A stretch of DNA of 64,000 nucleotides, taken from NCBI GenBank assembly GCA_965214115.1, contig CBDCAU010000007.1, positions 310,001 to 374,000 of the forward strand. Reading direction: 5' to 3'. Below, piece by piece: positions 50,737-57,528 of this stretch. Every line of letters starts with the position of its first letter. Position 1 is the stretch's first letter. The position numbers and the translations under genes were made by a program. The notes beneath the pieces are model-generated. The model was not told the DNA's origin and made no database searches. It worked only from the letters and a program-made list of their open reading frames with translations. The stretch comes from Owenweeksia sp965214115 (GTDB lineage: Bacteria; Bacteroidota; Bacteroidia; Flavobacteriales; Schleiferiaceae).

Positions 50737-51144
50737 TCAATCTGCCATTCCTTTCAAAGGCCGCAAATCCCCCTTCCGCTTCACGATATTTTTATAATCC
50801 CACTGAATCTCCCGCGCCTTTCCCAACCAGCGGCGCACCTCCTTTTCATCTATTTCTTCCACCGAAGTGTACCGGATTTCCGCCGCCTTAAATGAACCAG
50901 ATTTCTTCAAATTTTCCTCATCAAAAGACTGCCCGCTCCAAAACATCAAGCGGACAGAATCCTTCAATTTGCTGTAGCCCACAATCGGGTTGCCGTCCAA
51001 AAACCAGACGGGATGGGCGTGCCAGATTTTGCTCTCGGCTTCCGGCAATCCTTCGTTGATCATTCGGGCAAGTGCATTACAAATTTTGCAGTTTTCCGCC
51101 GATAGAGAATCGTTGAAAGATTGAATGTCAGCGTGTTTGCTCAT
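50737..51144 (-). CDS. DUF1801 (YdhG-like) protein
   Basis: 135 residues from MSKHADIQSFNDSLSAENCK. IWHAHPVWFLDGNPIVGYSK and LKDSVRLMFWSGQSFDEENL are characteristic of DUF1801, a small alpha/beta fold related to frataxin-like YdhG proteins. The function is unknown. An ATG eight codons earlier is less likely. Confidence 0.8.
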   Translation of the reverse strand: MSKHADIQSFNDSLSAENCKICNALARMINEGLPEAESKIWHAHPVWFLDGNPIVGYSKLKDSVRLMFWSGQSFDEENLKKSGSFKAAEIRYTSVEEIDEKEVRRWLGKAREIQWDYKNIVKRKGDLRPLKGMAD

Positions 51145-51176
51145 TGTTTGTTTGAAGAAAGTTTTCAACTACCCGC

Positions 51177-51449
51177 TCAAGGCGTGCCGAAAACGCCCAC
51201 GGCCAGTTCGGCCCACACGAGCACAAACGTGCCGACAACCGCCGCCACCAAAAGAAGCCGGTATTTGGAGCGCCGCGCTTGCCGCCAAACAAAATCGGCC
51301 AAAAGCACAAAGCCGAGCAGCAAAATTCCCATTATGACAAAATCGCTGCGCGTCCACACTACTTCGGTGGTAAATTGCATCGCGACGAGCGGAACCATCA
51401 GCAGGGCGGCGACGATGGAAAGGATGAGGAGGAATCTTTTTGGGGTCAT
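51177..51449 (-). CDS. Small three-helix membrane protein
   Basis: 90 residues: RFLLILSIVAALLMVPLVAM, FVIMGILLLGFVLLADFVWR and YRLLLVAAVVGTFVLVWAEL form three membrane helices; WAELAVGVFGTP at the end is a pattern seen in uncharacterised Bacteroidota membrane proteins. It lies 32 bases upstream of the DUF1801 gene and probably shares its transcript. Confidence 0.75.
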   Translation of the reverse strand: MTPKRFLLILSIVAALLMVPLVAMQFTTEVVWTRSDFVIMGILLLGFVLLADFVWRQARRSKYRLLLVAAVVGTFVLVWAELAVGVFGTP

Positions 51450-51594
51450 CTTTGTGCATTTTTAAGTTTGAATGTGAAGCCGAGAACGGGTACAAATTTA
51501 AACGGAAATGCCTCAAGTTTTTCCTTATACATTTCATAACCCGCTGAAAGCGAAAGTTTTAACATTTTTTCGATAAATTTTAACAATCATTGCA

Positions 51595-52287
51595 ATGAAA
51601 ATCGTAGCCATCGGCGACATCCACGGCAGCGCGGCTTGGAAGCCCATCGTAGAAAAAGAAACCTGCGACAAGCTGGTGTTCATCGGCGATTATTTTGACA
51701 CGTTCGACCCCGTTTCGCCGCAGCGGCAAAAGGATAATTTCAAGGACATCCTTGCCCTGAAAAAAGCCGAGCCGGACAAGGTAATTCTGCTGTTCGGCAA
51801 CCACGATTATCATTATCTGAACACCACCGACGAACAGTATTCCGGTTTTATGACCGAACAGAAAACGGACATCGCGGAACTGCTGCAGCCCGCCATCGAA
51901 GCGGATTTGCTGCAAATGTGCTTCGTTTGGGAAAACCTGCTTTTCACCCACGCGGGCGTCACGAAAACGTGGTGCCAAAACAACGATGTGGATACCGATT
52001 CACTGGAAATTTCCCTCAACGATTTGCTGAAATACCGCCCGAACGCATTCCGGTTTACGTCCGGCCGCAACCACAGCCCCTACGGCGACGATGTGGAGCA
52101 ATCCCCCATCTGGGTGCGCCCGCGCAGCCTGCGCCGCGATGGGATAGACGGCTATATCCAAGTGGTGGGCCACACCGAGCAAAAGCGGCTGACGATTGCC
52201 GATGACATTATTATCATTGACGCGCTGCCGACTTCGGGAGAGTATTTAGTGTGGCAAGATGGGGAGGTGGGGGTGGGGGAGGTTTGA
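51595..52287 (+). CDS. Metallophosphoesterase
   Basis: 230 residues with calcineurin-like phosphoesterase motifs: GDIHG near residue 7, GDYFDTFDP, GNHDYHYL and a C-terminal GHTEQKRL. These ligands bind two metals in phosphatases and phosphodiesterases of this superfamily; the substrate is unknown. The last ~50 codons are duplicated 400 bp downstream. Confidence 0.88.
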   Translation: MKIVAIGDIHGSAAWKPIVEKETCDKLVFIGDYFDTFDPVSPQRQKDNFKDILALKKAEPDKVILLFGNHDYHYLNTTDEQYSGFMTEQKTDIAELLQPAIEADLLQMCFVWENLLFTHAGVTKTWCQNNDVDTDSLEISLNDLLKYRPNAFRFTSGRNHSPYGDDVEQSPIWVRPRSLRRDGIDGYIQVVGHTEQKRLTIADDIIIIDALPTSGEYLVWQDGEVGVGEV

Positions 52288-52288
52288 A

Positions 52289-52534
52289 AAATCACCGATT
52301 AAAGGTTATTCATCGTTTTCGTTCAGCAACATTCGCAGTTCCTTCTTGCTTGGTAAAACGGTTTCGTAGCGGCTTGCAATTCCGCAGACGGTGTCTGCGC
52401 TTTTTCCAAGTAATTTTTATTTGGTGTGTTAGTCAATTTTATTGATTTGATTTCAGGTTTTTTTTAAAATTTGATAGCTACTTTATAAGCCTATACTTTT
52501 GAGCAAAGAAACATTTTTCTAAGAAAAGCCAAGG
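52289..52534. other. Spacer between the phosphoesterase and its duplicated 3' end
   Basis: No intact gene. The minus strand has a short open stretch ending KKELRMLLNENDE (about 52310-52400) that may be a gene tail. A hairpin CGCAGAC-GGT-GTCTGCG with a T-run (52382-52406) resembles a dispersed repeat or terminator. Confidence 0.4.
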
Positions 52535-52688
52535 CTGCGACGCGATTGGCGGCTACACCCAAGTGGTGGGCCACACCGAGCAAAAGCGGCTGGCGATTGC
52601 CGAAGACATCATTATTATCGACGCGCTCACCACTTCGAGGGAGTATTTGGTATGGGAGGATGGGGAGGTGGGGGTGGGGAAGATGTGA
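52535..52688 (+). pseudogene. Duplicated 3' end of the metallophosphoesterase gene
   Basis: YTQVVGHTEQKRLAIAEDII, then IIDALTTSREYLVWEDGEVG, is almost the same as the C-terminus of the upstream gene (YIQVVGHTEQKRLTIADDII...). It includes the stop codon but has no start or metal-binding N-terminus. It is a relic of a tandem duplication or of a second homologous gene lost by deletion. Confidence 0.88.
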
Positions 52689-52716
52689 AGCTACGGTAGG
52701 TTCTCAATAGCTGATA

Positions 52717-52878
52717 TTAACCGTGGGGTTTTTTCGGTGGCAGTTTGGCTGTGGACAACACTTTGTTCGCTATCTCTAATTTTTCAGGAAACCGGATTTC
52801 ATTCCGGTATTTGTCCAAGTTTTTATCAATCACCACGAAAGGGATTTTTCTGTCCAATACTTCATCTTTGTTTTTCAT
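52717..52878 (-). CDS. Hypothetical 53-aa protein behind the DUF6934 remnant
   Basis: Reads MKNKDEVLDRKIPFVVIDKN, LDKYRNEIRFPEKLEIANKV and LSTAKLPPKKPHG. It starts 13 bases after the DUF6934 stop on the same strand. The IPFVVIDKNLDKY core looks like a genuine small protein rather than a chance frame. No family recognised. Confidence 0.5.
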   Translation of the reverse strand: MKNKDEVLDRKIPFVVIDKNLDKYRNEIRFPEKLEIANKVLSTAKLPPKKPHG

Positions 52879-52890
52879 CACTCTTATATT

Positions 52891-53200
52891 TTAAAATTTT
52901 CGTTGGGCTAAAAAACCGTCATATTCTGTTCCAATTTTATACTCCACAAAATCGTCTCCAATTTGGCCATAAAGATAAAAACCTTTGTTCATCTCGTCAT
53001 AGAATCGATTGATACCCATTCGATAAAGCCTCGTTCGTGCCTTGGTGCTTCCGGTGGCGAAAACAAATGCGTTTGAGTATTCATAGAAAAATGTATAAAC
53101 CGCTTTTACCACAGTTGCCAAAACTTTTTCGGTATCTCCATTATTTGAAACTACCAAATCGTCAATTTCTTGAGTGTCAGAATTAAAATCTCCAAAACGT
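52891..53200 (-). pseudogene. DUF6934 protein, N-terminally truncated
   Basis: FGDFNSDTQEIDDLVVSNNG, DTEKVLATVVKAVYTFFYEY, FVFATGSTKARTRLYRMGIN and YDGFLAQRKF form the C-terminal two thirds of DUF6934, a family of unknown function frequent in Bacteroidota. The normal N-terminal third is replaced by sequence from a different gene (DUF4256). The frame continues to an ATG at 53256, but those residues are out-of-frame DUF4256 sequence. Confidence 0.72.
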
Positions 53201-53324
53201 TCAGCCGCCACAGTTTTTCGGGATTCGCTTCCAACTTGGCTTGTATTTCCATCCATTCCAAATTTGGGTGGCGGTGGCTGTTTTTCTCAAAACGTTTTCA
53301 TAGGGTTTTGAGGAGTTCTTCAGA
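53190..53324 (-). pseudogene. DUF4256 N-terminal remnant
   Basis: One minus-strand frame reads SEELLKTL, a TGA stop, then KRFEKNSHRHPNLEWMEIQA and KLEANPEKLWRLNVLE, matching DUF4256 (..LL.TLK.RFE.N..RH..LEW..VQ.KLE.NPEKLW.L..ME). It stops matching where the DUF6934 sequence starts, so two gene fragments were joined at about TTTGGAGATTTTAATTCTG. Confidence 0.7.
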
Positions 53325-53494
53325 TGGGGCGGGGGAGAGGTGGTTTTTGGAGAGCGTATTTACAAAAAGGTATAAATTTATAAAATTGGTTATTTTTTGA
53401 GATAATCTTTAGCAACTTCCAAAAATAGTAATGTACTACAGGCTTTAACGTAAATATCTAAAAATTTAAGGTTTATAATTCTCATTTTATTTTA

Positions 53495-53533
53495 TAAAAA
53501 TAACAAAGCCACTCTAAATGTAGAGTGGCTTTA
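53495..53533 (-). terminator. Terminator of the small exported protein gene
   Basis: A perfect 12-bp stem (AAAGCCACTCTA/TAGAGTGGCTTT) with a 4-nt loop, T-rich on the minus-strand side. It could work in both directions. Confidence 0.75.
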
Positions 53534-53550
53534 TCTGCAAATTGGGATTG

Positions 53551-53898
53551 TTACTCCTTCTCTTGAACCCAACTACCGAGTAACCAATACAGAGCTGCAC
53601 CGCTTAGTCCATTGTGTTTATATACAACCCTCTGTCCACAACTCTGAAATTCAATTCTCTCAGGGAGATGTCTATCTGACTTACTGTAAAATGTGGTGTA
53701 CTTTTCTAAAACTTGAAAAGTAATCTTCTCAGCAGGACAAGATGTTTCTTCACTGACACGGTTAATCAAATTTGACATTTTCCTATCAATTGATTTTCTA
53801 TTCGCCTTTGAAAATCCTTCACCTATTGCATCTTGTTGCGCAAAAGTAGGCGATGCCAATACCATAAAATAGAGAAGCAGAAATTTCACAGTTTTCAT
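53551..53898 (-). CDS. Small exported protein of unknown family
   Basis: 115 residues with a signal peptide (MKTVKFLLLYFMVLASPTFA). The mature part holds two cysteines (SCPAEKITFQVLEKYTTFYS; ERIEFQSCGQRVVYKHNG), likely a disulfide. It ends ALYWLLGSWVQEKE. The CPAEKITFQVLEKYT stretch followed by SCGQRVVYK resembles short conserved proteins of unknown function in Gram-negatives. It directly follows the gene at 53901 (two bases between), suggesting a joint transcript. Confidence 0.65.
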   Translation of the reverse strand: MKTVKFLLLYFMVLASPTFAQQDAIGEGFSKANRKSIDRKMSNLINRVSEETSCPAEKITFQVLEKYTTFYSKSDRHLPERIEFQSCGQRVVYKHNGLSGAALYWLLGSWVQEKE

Positions 53899-53900
53899 AG

Positions 53901-54605
53901 TTAGCAGAATTTCATCACCAAACTTGCAATAGTATAACCTGCTTTATATGCAGCTTTTTCAGCCTTACTGCACTTGTTTCTGATAATGCACCTCCAAATG
54001 TCAAGGAAAGCTATGCCTAAAAAAACAGCAATTGCGACAATTTTCCATACAGGAATATTATCTACTGCACCTCTGTCAGACCGTTCACGAACTGTTTTAA
54101 GTTCGTTCGCCTTATTTAGGATGTAGTTGTAATTTTCAATAGCGCTATCAGAACAAGCCGCTACTGTATTATCTAACACATCCACCAATTTGGTAACGTC
54201 TTCAGGTTTTATCTCTAAATTTTGGTAAAAGAATTTAGAATCTGAAACGAAATTGGTGGAGTCAGCCGTTCCTGAAGGAGGGGTGGGTAATCCATCAACA
54301 TACTCTTGAAAGTCGTCAATAGCAATGGTTAGTAAATTAAGACCCTTCTGATTGAAAGACTCTCCAAGGTTATTGTAATAGTTGGCTACATTACTATCGC
54401 CCGTACTATTTTCAACTCTTCCTCCATATCTGAAATACAGTTCAGAAAGACCGAAAAAAGAGCAACTGTCAATAAAAGCTTCTAAAAAGTCAGCAAGTTC
54501 GGGTTCGCCGATATCCTTGGTTGAGCTTAACAACGGACTACTCATTAGCTGAAAGTCTAGAGAGGCACTCTGCTCTCTGCTTAAGATTTCATTTCTCATT
54601 GTCAT
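53901..54605 (-). CDS. Hypothetical protein with one C-terminal membrane helix
   Basis: 234 residues (a second ATG two codons in is equally possible). A helical N-terminal domain (PELADFLEAFIDSCSFFGLS) is followed by a hydrophobic segment VWKIVAIAVFLGIAFLDIWR and a short basic tail (RNKCSKAEKAAYKAGYTI). No signal peptide. The final YKAGYTIASLVMKFC resembles bacteriocin-like or immunity-type tails, but no family is recognised. The region is AT-rich. It is transcribed with the exported protein gene. Confidence 0.6.
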   Translation of the reverse strand: MTMRNEILSREQSASLDFQLMSSPLLSSTKDIGEPELADFLEAFIDSCSFFGLSELYFRYGGRVENSTGDSNVANYYNNLGESFNQKGLNLLTIAIDDFQEYVDGLPTPPSGTADSTNFVSDSKFFYQNLEIKPEDVTKLVDVLDNTVAACSDSAIENYNYILNKANELKTVRERSDRGAVDNIPVWKIVAIAVFLGIAFLDIWRCIIRNKCSKAEKAAYKAGYTIASLVMKFC

Positions 54606-54678
54606 AATAGGGGGATGTTCATTTAGACCCCAAAAGTATCACTATATATATGACTTTCAAACAGGTTATAAGCTGTTT

Positions 54679-54894
54679 TTATGGTTTGAAAATTTTAGAA
54701 TCCATATCTATCAAAAAAATTATTGATACCCCTAATGCCTGCGCTACTCTGAGAAGCGTTTCGTAAGTGGCTTTAGACGAATTTCTTTCAATCTGGCCAT
54801 AAGTTGAAGTTGCGATGTTCATACGGTTAGCAACATCTGCCTGTGTTAATTGATGTGCCTTTCTAATCAATCTTATTCTGTCCGAAAGTTTCAT
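54679..54894 (-). CDS. XRE-family transcriptional regulator
   Basis: 71 residues: LSDRIRLIRKAHQLTQADVA, NRMNIATSTYGQIERNSSKA and TYETLLRVAQALGVSIIFLI are a complete helix-turn-helix of the Cro/CI type. An ATG seven codons earlier (54915) is possible. It is encoded 73 bases before the hypothetical membrane protein on the same strand and may control it. Confidence 0.85.
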   Translation of the reverse strand: MKLSDRIRLIRKAHQLTQADVANRMNIATSTYGQIERNSSKATYETLLRVAQALGVSIIFLIDMDSKIFKP

Positions 54895-55187
54895 TGCCTT
54901 ATAAATATAACCCATTATATTGAACTAATCAAATCTTAGAGCTTACCGTGGAAATTTTTCCCATCAAAAGATTTTCTTCCAACTCCCCGCCACTTCACCC
55001 TTCCAACGCGGAACGTTCTTTGCAAGCCAAAGAAAAAATTGCCGAATTGTAGAATAATTCTATATTTGGCAATCCGAAAGCGGGGCAACCCCCGTAAATT
55101 TTACCGTCTAACACAAAAAACGCACACGCTTATTCCATACATCTACTTGATTTAGAATTTTTTTACTAACCCAATCATCAGTAGATT

Positions 55188-55775
55188 ATGGATTACTTAA
55201 AACTAAGCGATAGCGAGCTTATCTCAAGCTATCTTTCCGGAAAGGAAATTGCCCTCGAACATCTCATCAACCGCCACCAGCAGCGGATTTATTCGTACAT
55301 CATCGTGCGCATCAAAGACGCGGACTTGGCCAACGACGTGTTTCAGGACACTTTCGTGAAAATCATCAACACCTTCAAAAAAGGCAAGTACAACGAGGAA
55401 GGCAAGTTCCTGAACTGGGCGATGCGGATTGCCCACAATTTGGTCATCGACCACTTCCGCCGCCAAAAGCGGATGCCCACGATGTCGCCCACCGACGAGT
55501 TCGACATCTTCGACGTGCTGAAAGACGGCACGCCCAATGCGGAATCGACAATGATCCGTGAGCAAATCGAGAAAGACCTCCACAAGCTCATCGACAAATT
55601 GCCGGAGGAGCAGCACACGGTTTTGAAACTGCGTCATTTTAGTGGCTTGAGTTTCAAAGAGATAGCCGAGCAAACGGACGTGAGCATCAACACGGCGTTG
55701 GGACGGATGCGCTACGCGCTGATCAACTTGCGGAAAATGATGGAGAAAAACCAAGTGAGCTTGCTGGCGCAGTAA
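55188..55775 (+). CDS. ECF-type sigma-70 factor
   Basis: 195 residues with sigma region 2 (LINRHQQRIYSYIIVRIKDA, DVFQDTFVKIINTFKKGKY, WAMRIAHNLVIDHFRRQKRM) and region 4 (LPEEQHTVLKLRHFSGLSFK, EIAEQTDVSINTALGRMRYA). No anti-sigma gene with a zinc motif follows; a 48-aa gene does. The target regulon is unknown. Confidence 0.93.
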   Translation: MDYLKLSDSELISSYLSGKEIALEHLINRHQQRIYSYIIVRIKDADLANDVFQDTFVKIINTFKKGKYNEEGKFLNWAMRIAHNLVIDHFRRQKRMPTMSPTDEFDIFDVLKDGTPNAESTMIREQIEKDLHKLIDKLPEEQHTVLKLRHFSGLSFKEIAEQTDVSINTALGRMRYALINLRKMMEKNQVSLLAQ

Positions 55776-55853
55776 ATTTTTTGAGCTTGTCGCAATAGGC
55801 GGGATTTCGGCGCGTTATTTTCCCCGAATGAATAACAACCGTAAAATTTGCCT

Positions 55854-56000
55854 ATGGACAAAGCCGTTACACTTTCAAATGGGTGCGAGGCCCATCAAAA
55901 CCCTCGCAAATCTACCATCCAGTTTCTACTGAATTATTCCAAAGCCTTGAAAGTCATCGACTTGAAAGGCGGGATGCAAGTGGAAATGATTGGGAACTGA
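55854..56000 (+). CDS. Small conserved protein downstream of the sigma factor (48 aa)
   Basis: Reads MDKAVTLSNGCEAHQNPRKS, TIQFLLNYSKALKVIDLKGG and MQVEMIGN. The NP(R/K)KSTI.FLLNYSKAL core is, as I recall, shared by small Bacteroidota proteins encoded next to sigma factor genes. It lies 78 bases behind the sigma gene on the same strand with a terminator after it, so a common transcript is likely. Function unknown. Confidence 0.7.
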   Translation: MDKAVTLSNGCEAHQNPRKSTIQFLLNYSKALKVIDLKGGMQVEMIGN

Positions 56001-56021
56001 ATTTAAATGTTTTAAATCGAA

Positions 56022-56052
56022 AGCCGCTTCGGAAACGGGGCGGTTTTTTTTT
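56022..56052 (+). terminator. Rho-independent terminator of the sigma factor unit
   Basis: A CCGCTTC/GGGGCGG-type stem (with a G-U/offset pair) and a following run of T, 21 bases after the 48-aa gene. Confidence 0.7.
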
Positions 56053-56117
56053 GTGGGGAATTTTGAGTTTGAGGGCGTTTTTTGTATAAAAAAATCTGGT
56101 TTTGAAATCTGGGCTGA

Positions 56118-56319
56118 ACCACCCCGAAATTTTCCGAGAGGAAGCGGCATCGGAAAATTTCACCCCTCCTTTTTTAAAAAAGGAGGGGAGCTGGGCCGTC
56201 GCTTCGTAGCTGGATTTTTTCCTATCCGTTGGATTTTGCCGTGGCCCGCTCCCCTCCTTACGAAGTGAGGAGGGGTGAAAATCCCGACTGTTTTCAGTCG
56301 CGGGGATTTTCGGGGTGGT
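56118..56319. repeat. MITE-like repeat with ACCACCCC ends, copy 1
   Basis: 202 bp, bounded by ACCACCCC and GGGGTGGT. It shares with copy 2 the central blocks TCGCTT(C/T)GTAGCTGG, CTCCCCTCCTTACGAAGTGA and GACTGTTTTCAGTCG, in the same orientation. Its own halves contain CCCCTCC/GGAGGGG stems. No coding potential. Confidence 0.82.
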
Positions 56320-56393
56320 GTAATTTCCTCCTCAATAAAATCGCTTCAAATTTTTAGGTTTCTTACTACAGATTAACAACACAATTTCCATTT

Positions 56394-56903
56394 TTACTGA
56401 ATCGTAATTTTCATCTTTTTCCCCAACCCACCCTCTATAATTTTTATCAGTGTAGAAATCTCCGTTCCCGTTCGGTTGTTTTCTATTCGAGAAATATGAT
56501 GTTTGCTGGTACCGCTTCTTTGCGCCAACTCTTCTTGTGTCAATTGCAGTTCATTCCTTGTTTCCTTAATCAGAGTGCCGATTCCCAACTGTTGCGTGGG
56601 GTCGGGTTCACTTTTTTCATAGAGAACAATCGGGTCAATTTCGTAGGGATAAATTACATCGTTTCCATCTTCATTTTTGCCCACTATTTCAATGTTTTTC
56701 CAAGATAGAGTGCCGTCAATTAATTCCATTTTTTGAAATTCATCTAAAGATAAAAGTGGATATTCGATATCACCATTTTTTACATTCCAATCTTCAAAAA
56801 TTTGTTGGAAATCCAAGACTCTGGATTCGCCATTGCTGAAGAGACAATGCACTATATGGCCATCTATGTGGTGGATACGTAGGATTCGTTTTACGGTTCT
56901 CAT
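56394..56903 (-). CDS. DUF2442-HTH (XRE) fusion protein
   Basis: 169 residues. Residues 1-95 are DUF2442-like (ILRIHHIDGHIVHCLFSNGE, SRVLDFQQIFEDWNVKNGDI, GTLSWKNIEIVGKNEDGNDV). Residues ~105-165 form an XRE helix-turn-helix (LIKETRNELQLTQEELAQRS; GTSKHHISRIENNRTGTEIS). This joins the DUF2442 part to a DNA-binding domain, as expected for an autoregulating antitoxin. It lies five bases behind the DUF4160 gene. The pair is flanked by two copies of an ACCACCCC repeat. Confidence 0.82.
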   Translation of the reverse strand: MRTVKRILRIHHIDGHIVHCLFSNGESRVLDFQQIFEDWNVKNGDIEYPLLSLDEFQKMELIDGTLSWKNIEIVGKNEDGNDVIYPYEIDPIVLYEKSEPDPTQQLGIGTLIKETRNELQLTQEELAQRSGTSKHHISRIENNRTGTEISTLIKIIEGGLGKKMKITIQ

Positions 56904-56907
56904 TTTT

Positions 56908-57135
56908 TCAAGGATTTAAGCGTTGCCATTCGGATAGGATAAATGATTGGTTTTCAGCGGCCCATTCCACTACTTTCTTTCTCTGCTTAGGTAAAAGCGC
57001 TCCGGTATAAGTGGATAAATCTTCGATCAAAATCAACTCTTCCCGTTCGGCGGCAATGGCGTGAAAATGAGGCGGGTTGTGGTCTCGCCCGTACACATAA
57101 ATTTTTATGGAATCAATGATTTTAAGGCAAGGCAT
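56908..57135 (-). CDS. DUF4160 protein (copy 2)
   Basis: 75 residues: MPCLKIIDSIKIYVYGRDHN, PPHFHAIAAEREELILIEDL and KKVVEWAAENQSFILSEWQR. The conserved RDHNPPHFHA core is complete. It is the first gene of a two-gene unit with the DUF2442-HTH fusion, the same order as at 50650-50088. Confidence 0.88.
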   Translation of the reverse strand: MPCLKIIDSIKIYVYGRDHNPPHFHAIAAEREELILIEDLSTYTGALLPKQRKKVVEWAAENQSFILSEWQRLNP

Positions 57136-57215
57136 AATTTTTTGCTTTTACAAAAATATCTAATGTTGCGGAATTAAGCAACTGATGGCTCTTTTGGATT
57201 GATGTATTAAAAAGA

Positions 57216-57453
57216 ACCACCCCAATTTTCACGGCGTCTAAAGAAAGCAGGAAAATCTCCCTTCCTTTTTGGGCAAGCCCCCTAAATCCTCCAAAGGGGG
57301 ACTTTTGGCCATCGCTTTGTAGCTGGGTTTTTTCCGTCCCGCTGGGTTTTGCCGTGACCTGCTCCCCTCCTTACGAAGTGAGGAGGAGCCTGTCCCGTCT
57401 TTACGGGAGTGGTTTTGGCGACTGTTTTCAGTCGTCGCCAAAAGCGGGGTGGT
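57216..57453. repeat. MITE-like repeat with ACCACCCC ends, copy 2
   Basis: 238 bp bounded by ACCACCCC and GGGGTGGT, same orientation as copy 1 at 56118. The two copies bracket the DUF4160/DUF2442-HTH unit as direct repeats. Confidence 0.82.
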
Positions 57454-57484
57454 GTTTCTTCATTAAAAATTTGATGCATTTAAA

Positions 57485-57512
57485 GTAGAATCGCACGGCC
57501 GTGCGATTCTAC
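57485..57512. terminator. 28-bp perfect palindrome, possible terminator
   Basis: A perfect self-complementary 28-mer from GTAGAATCGC to GCGATTCTAC with the core CGCACGGCCGTGCG, located 17 bases beyond the 3' end of the M1-like gene. There is no T-run, so it may be a dispersed palindromic repeat rather than a classical terminator. Confidence 0.6.
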
Positions 57513-57528
57513 GGCCGTATTCTACAAA

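Noticed and set aside
57485..57512. Operator or origin role for the 28-bp palindrome
   Set aside because: No nearby regulator or replication gene; the shared core in a coding region favours a dispersed palindrome.
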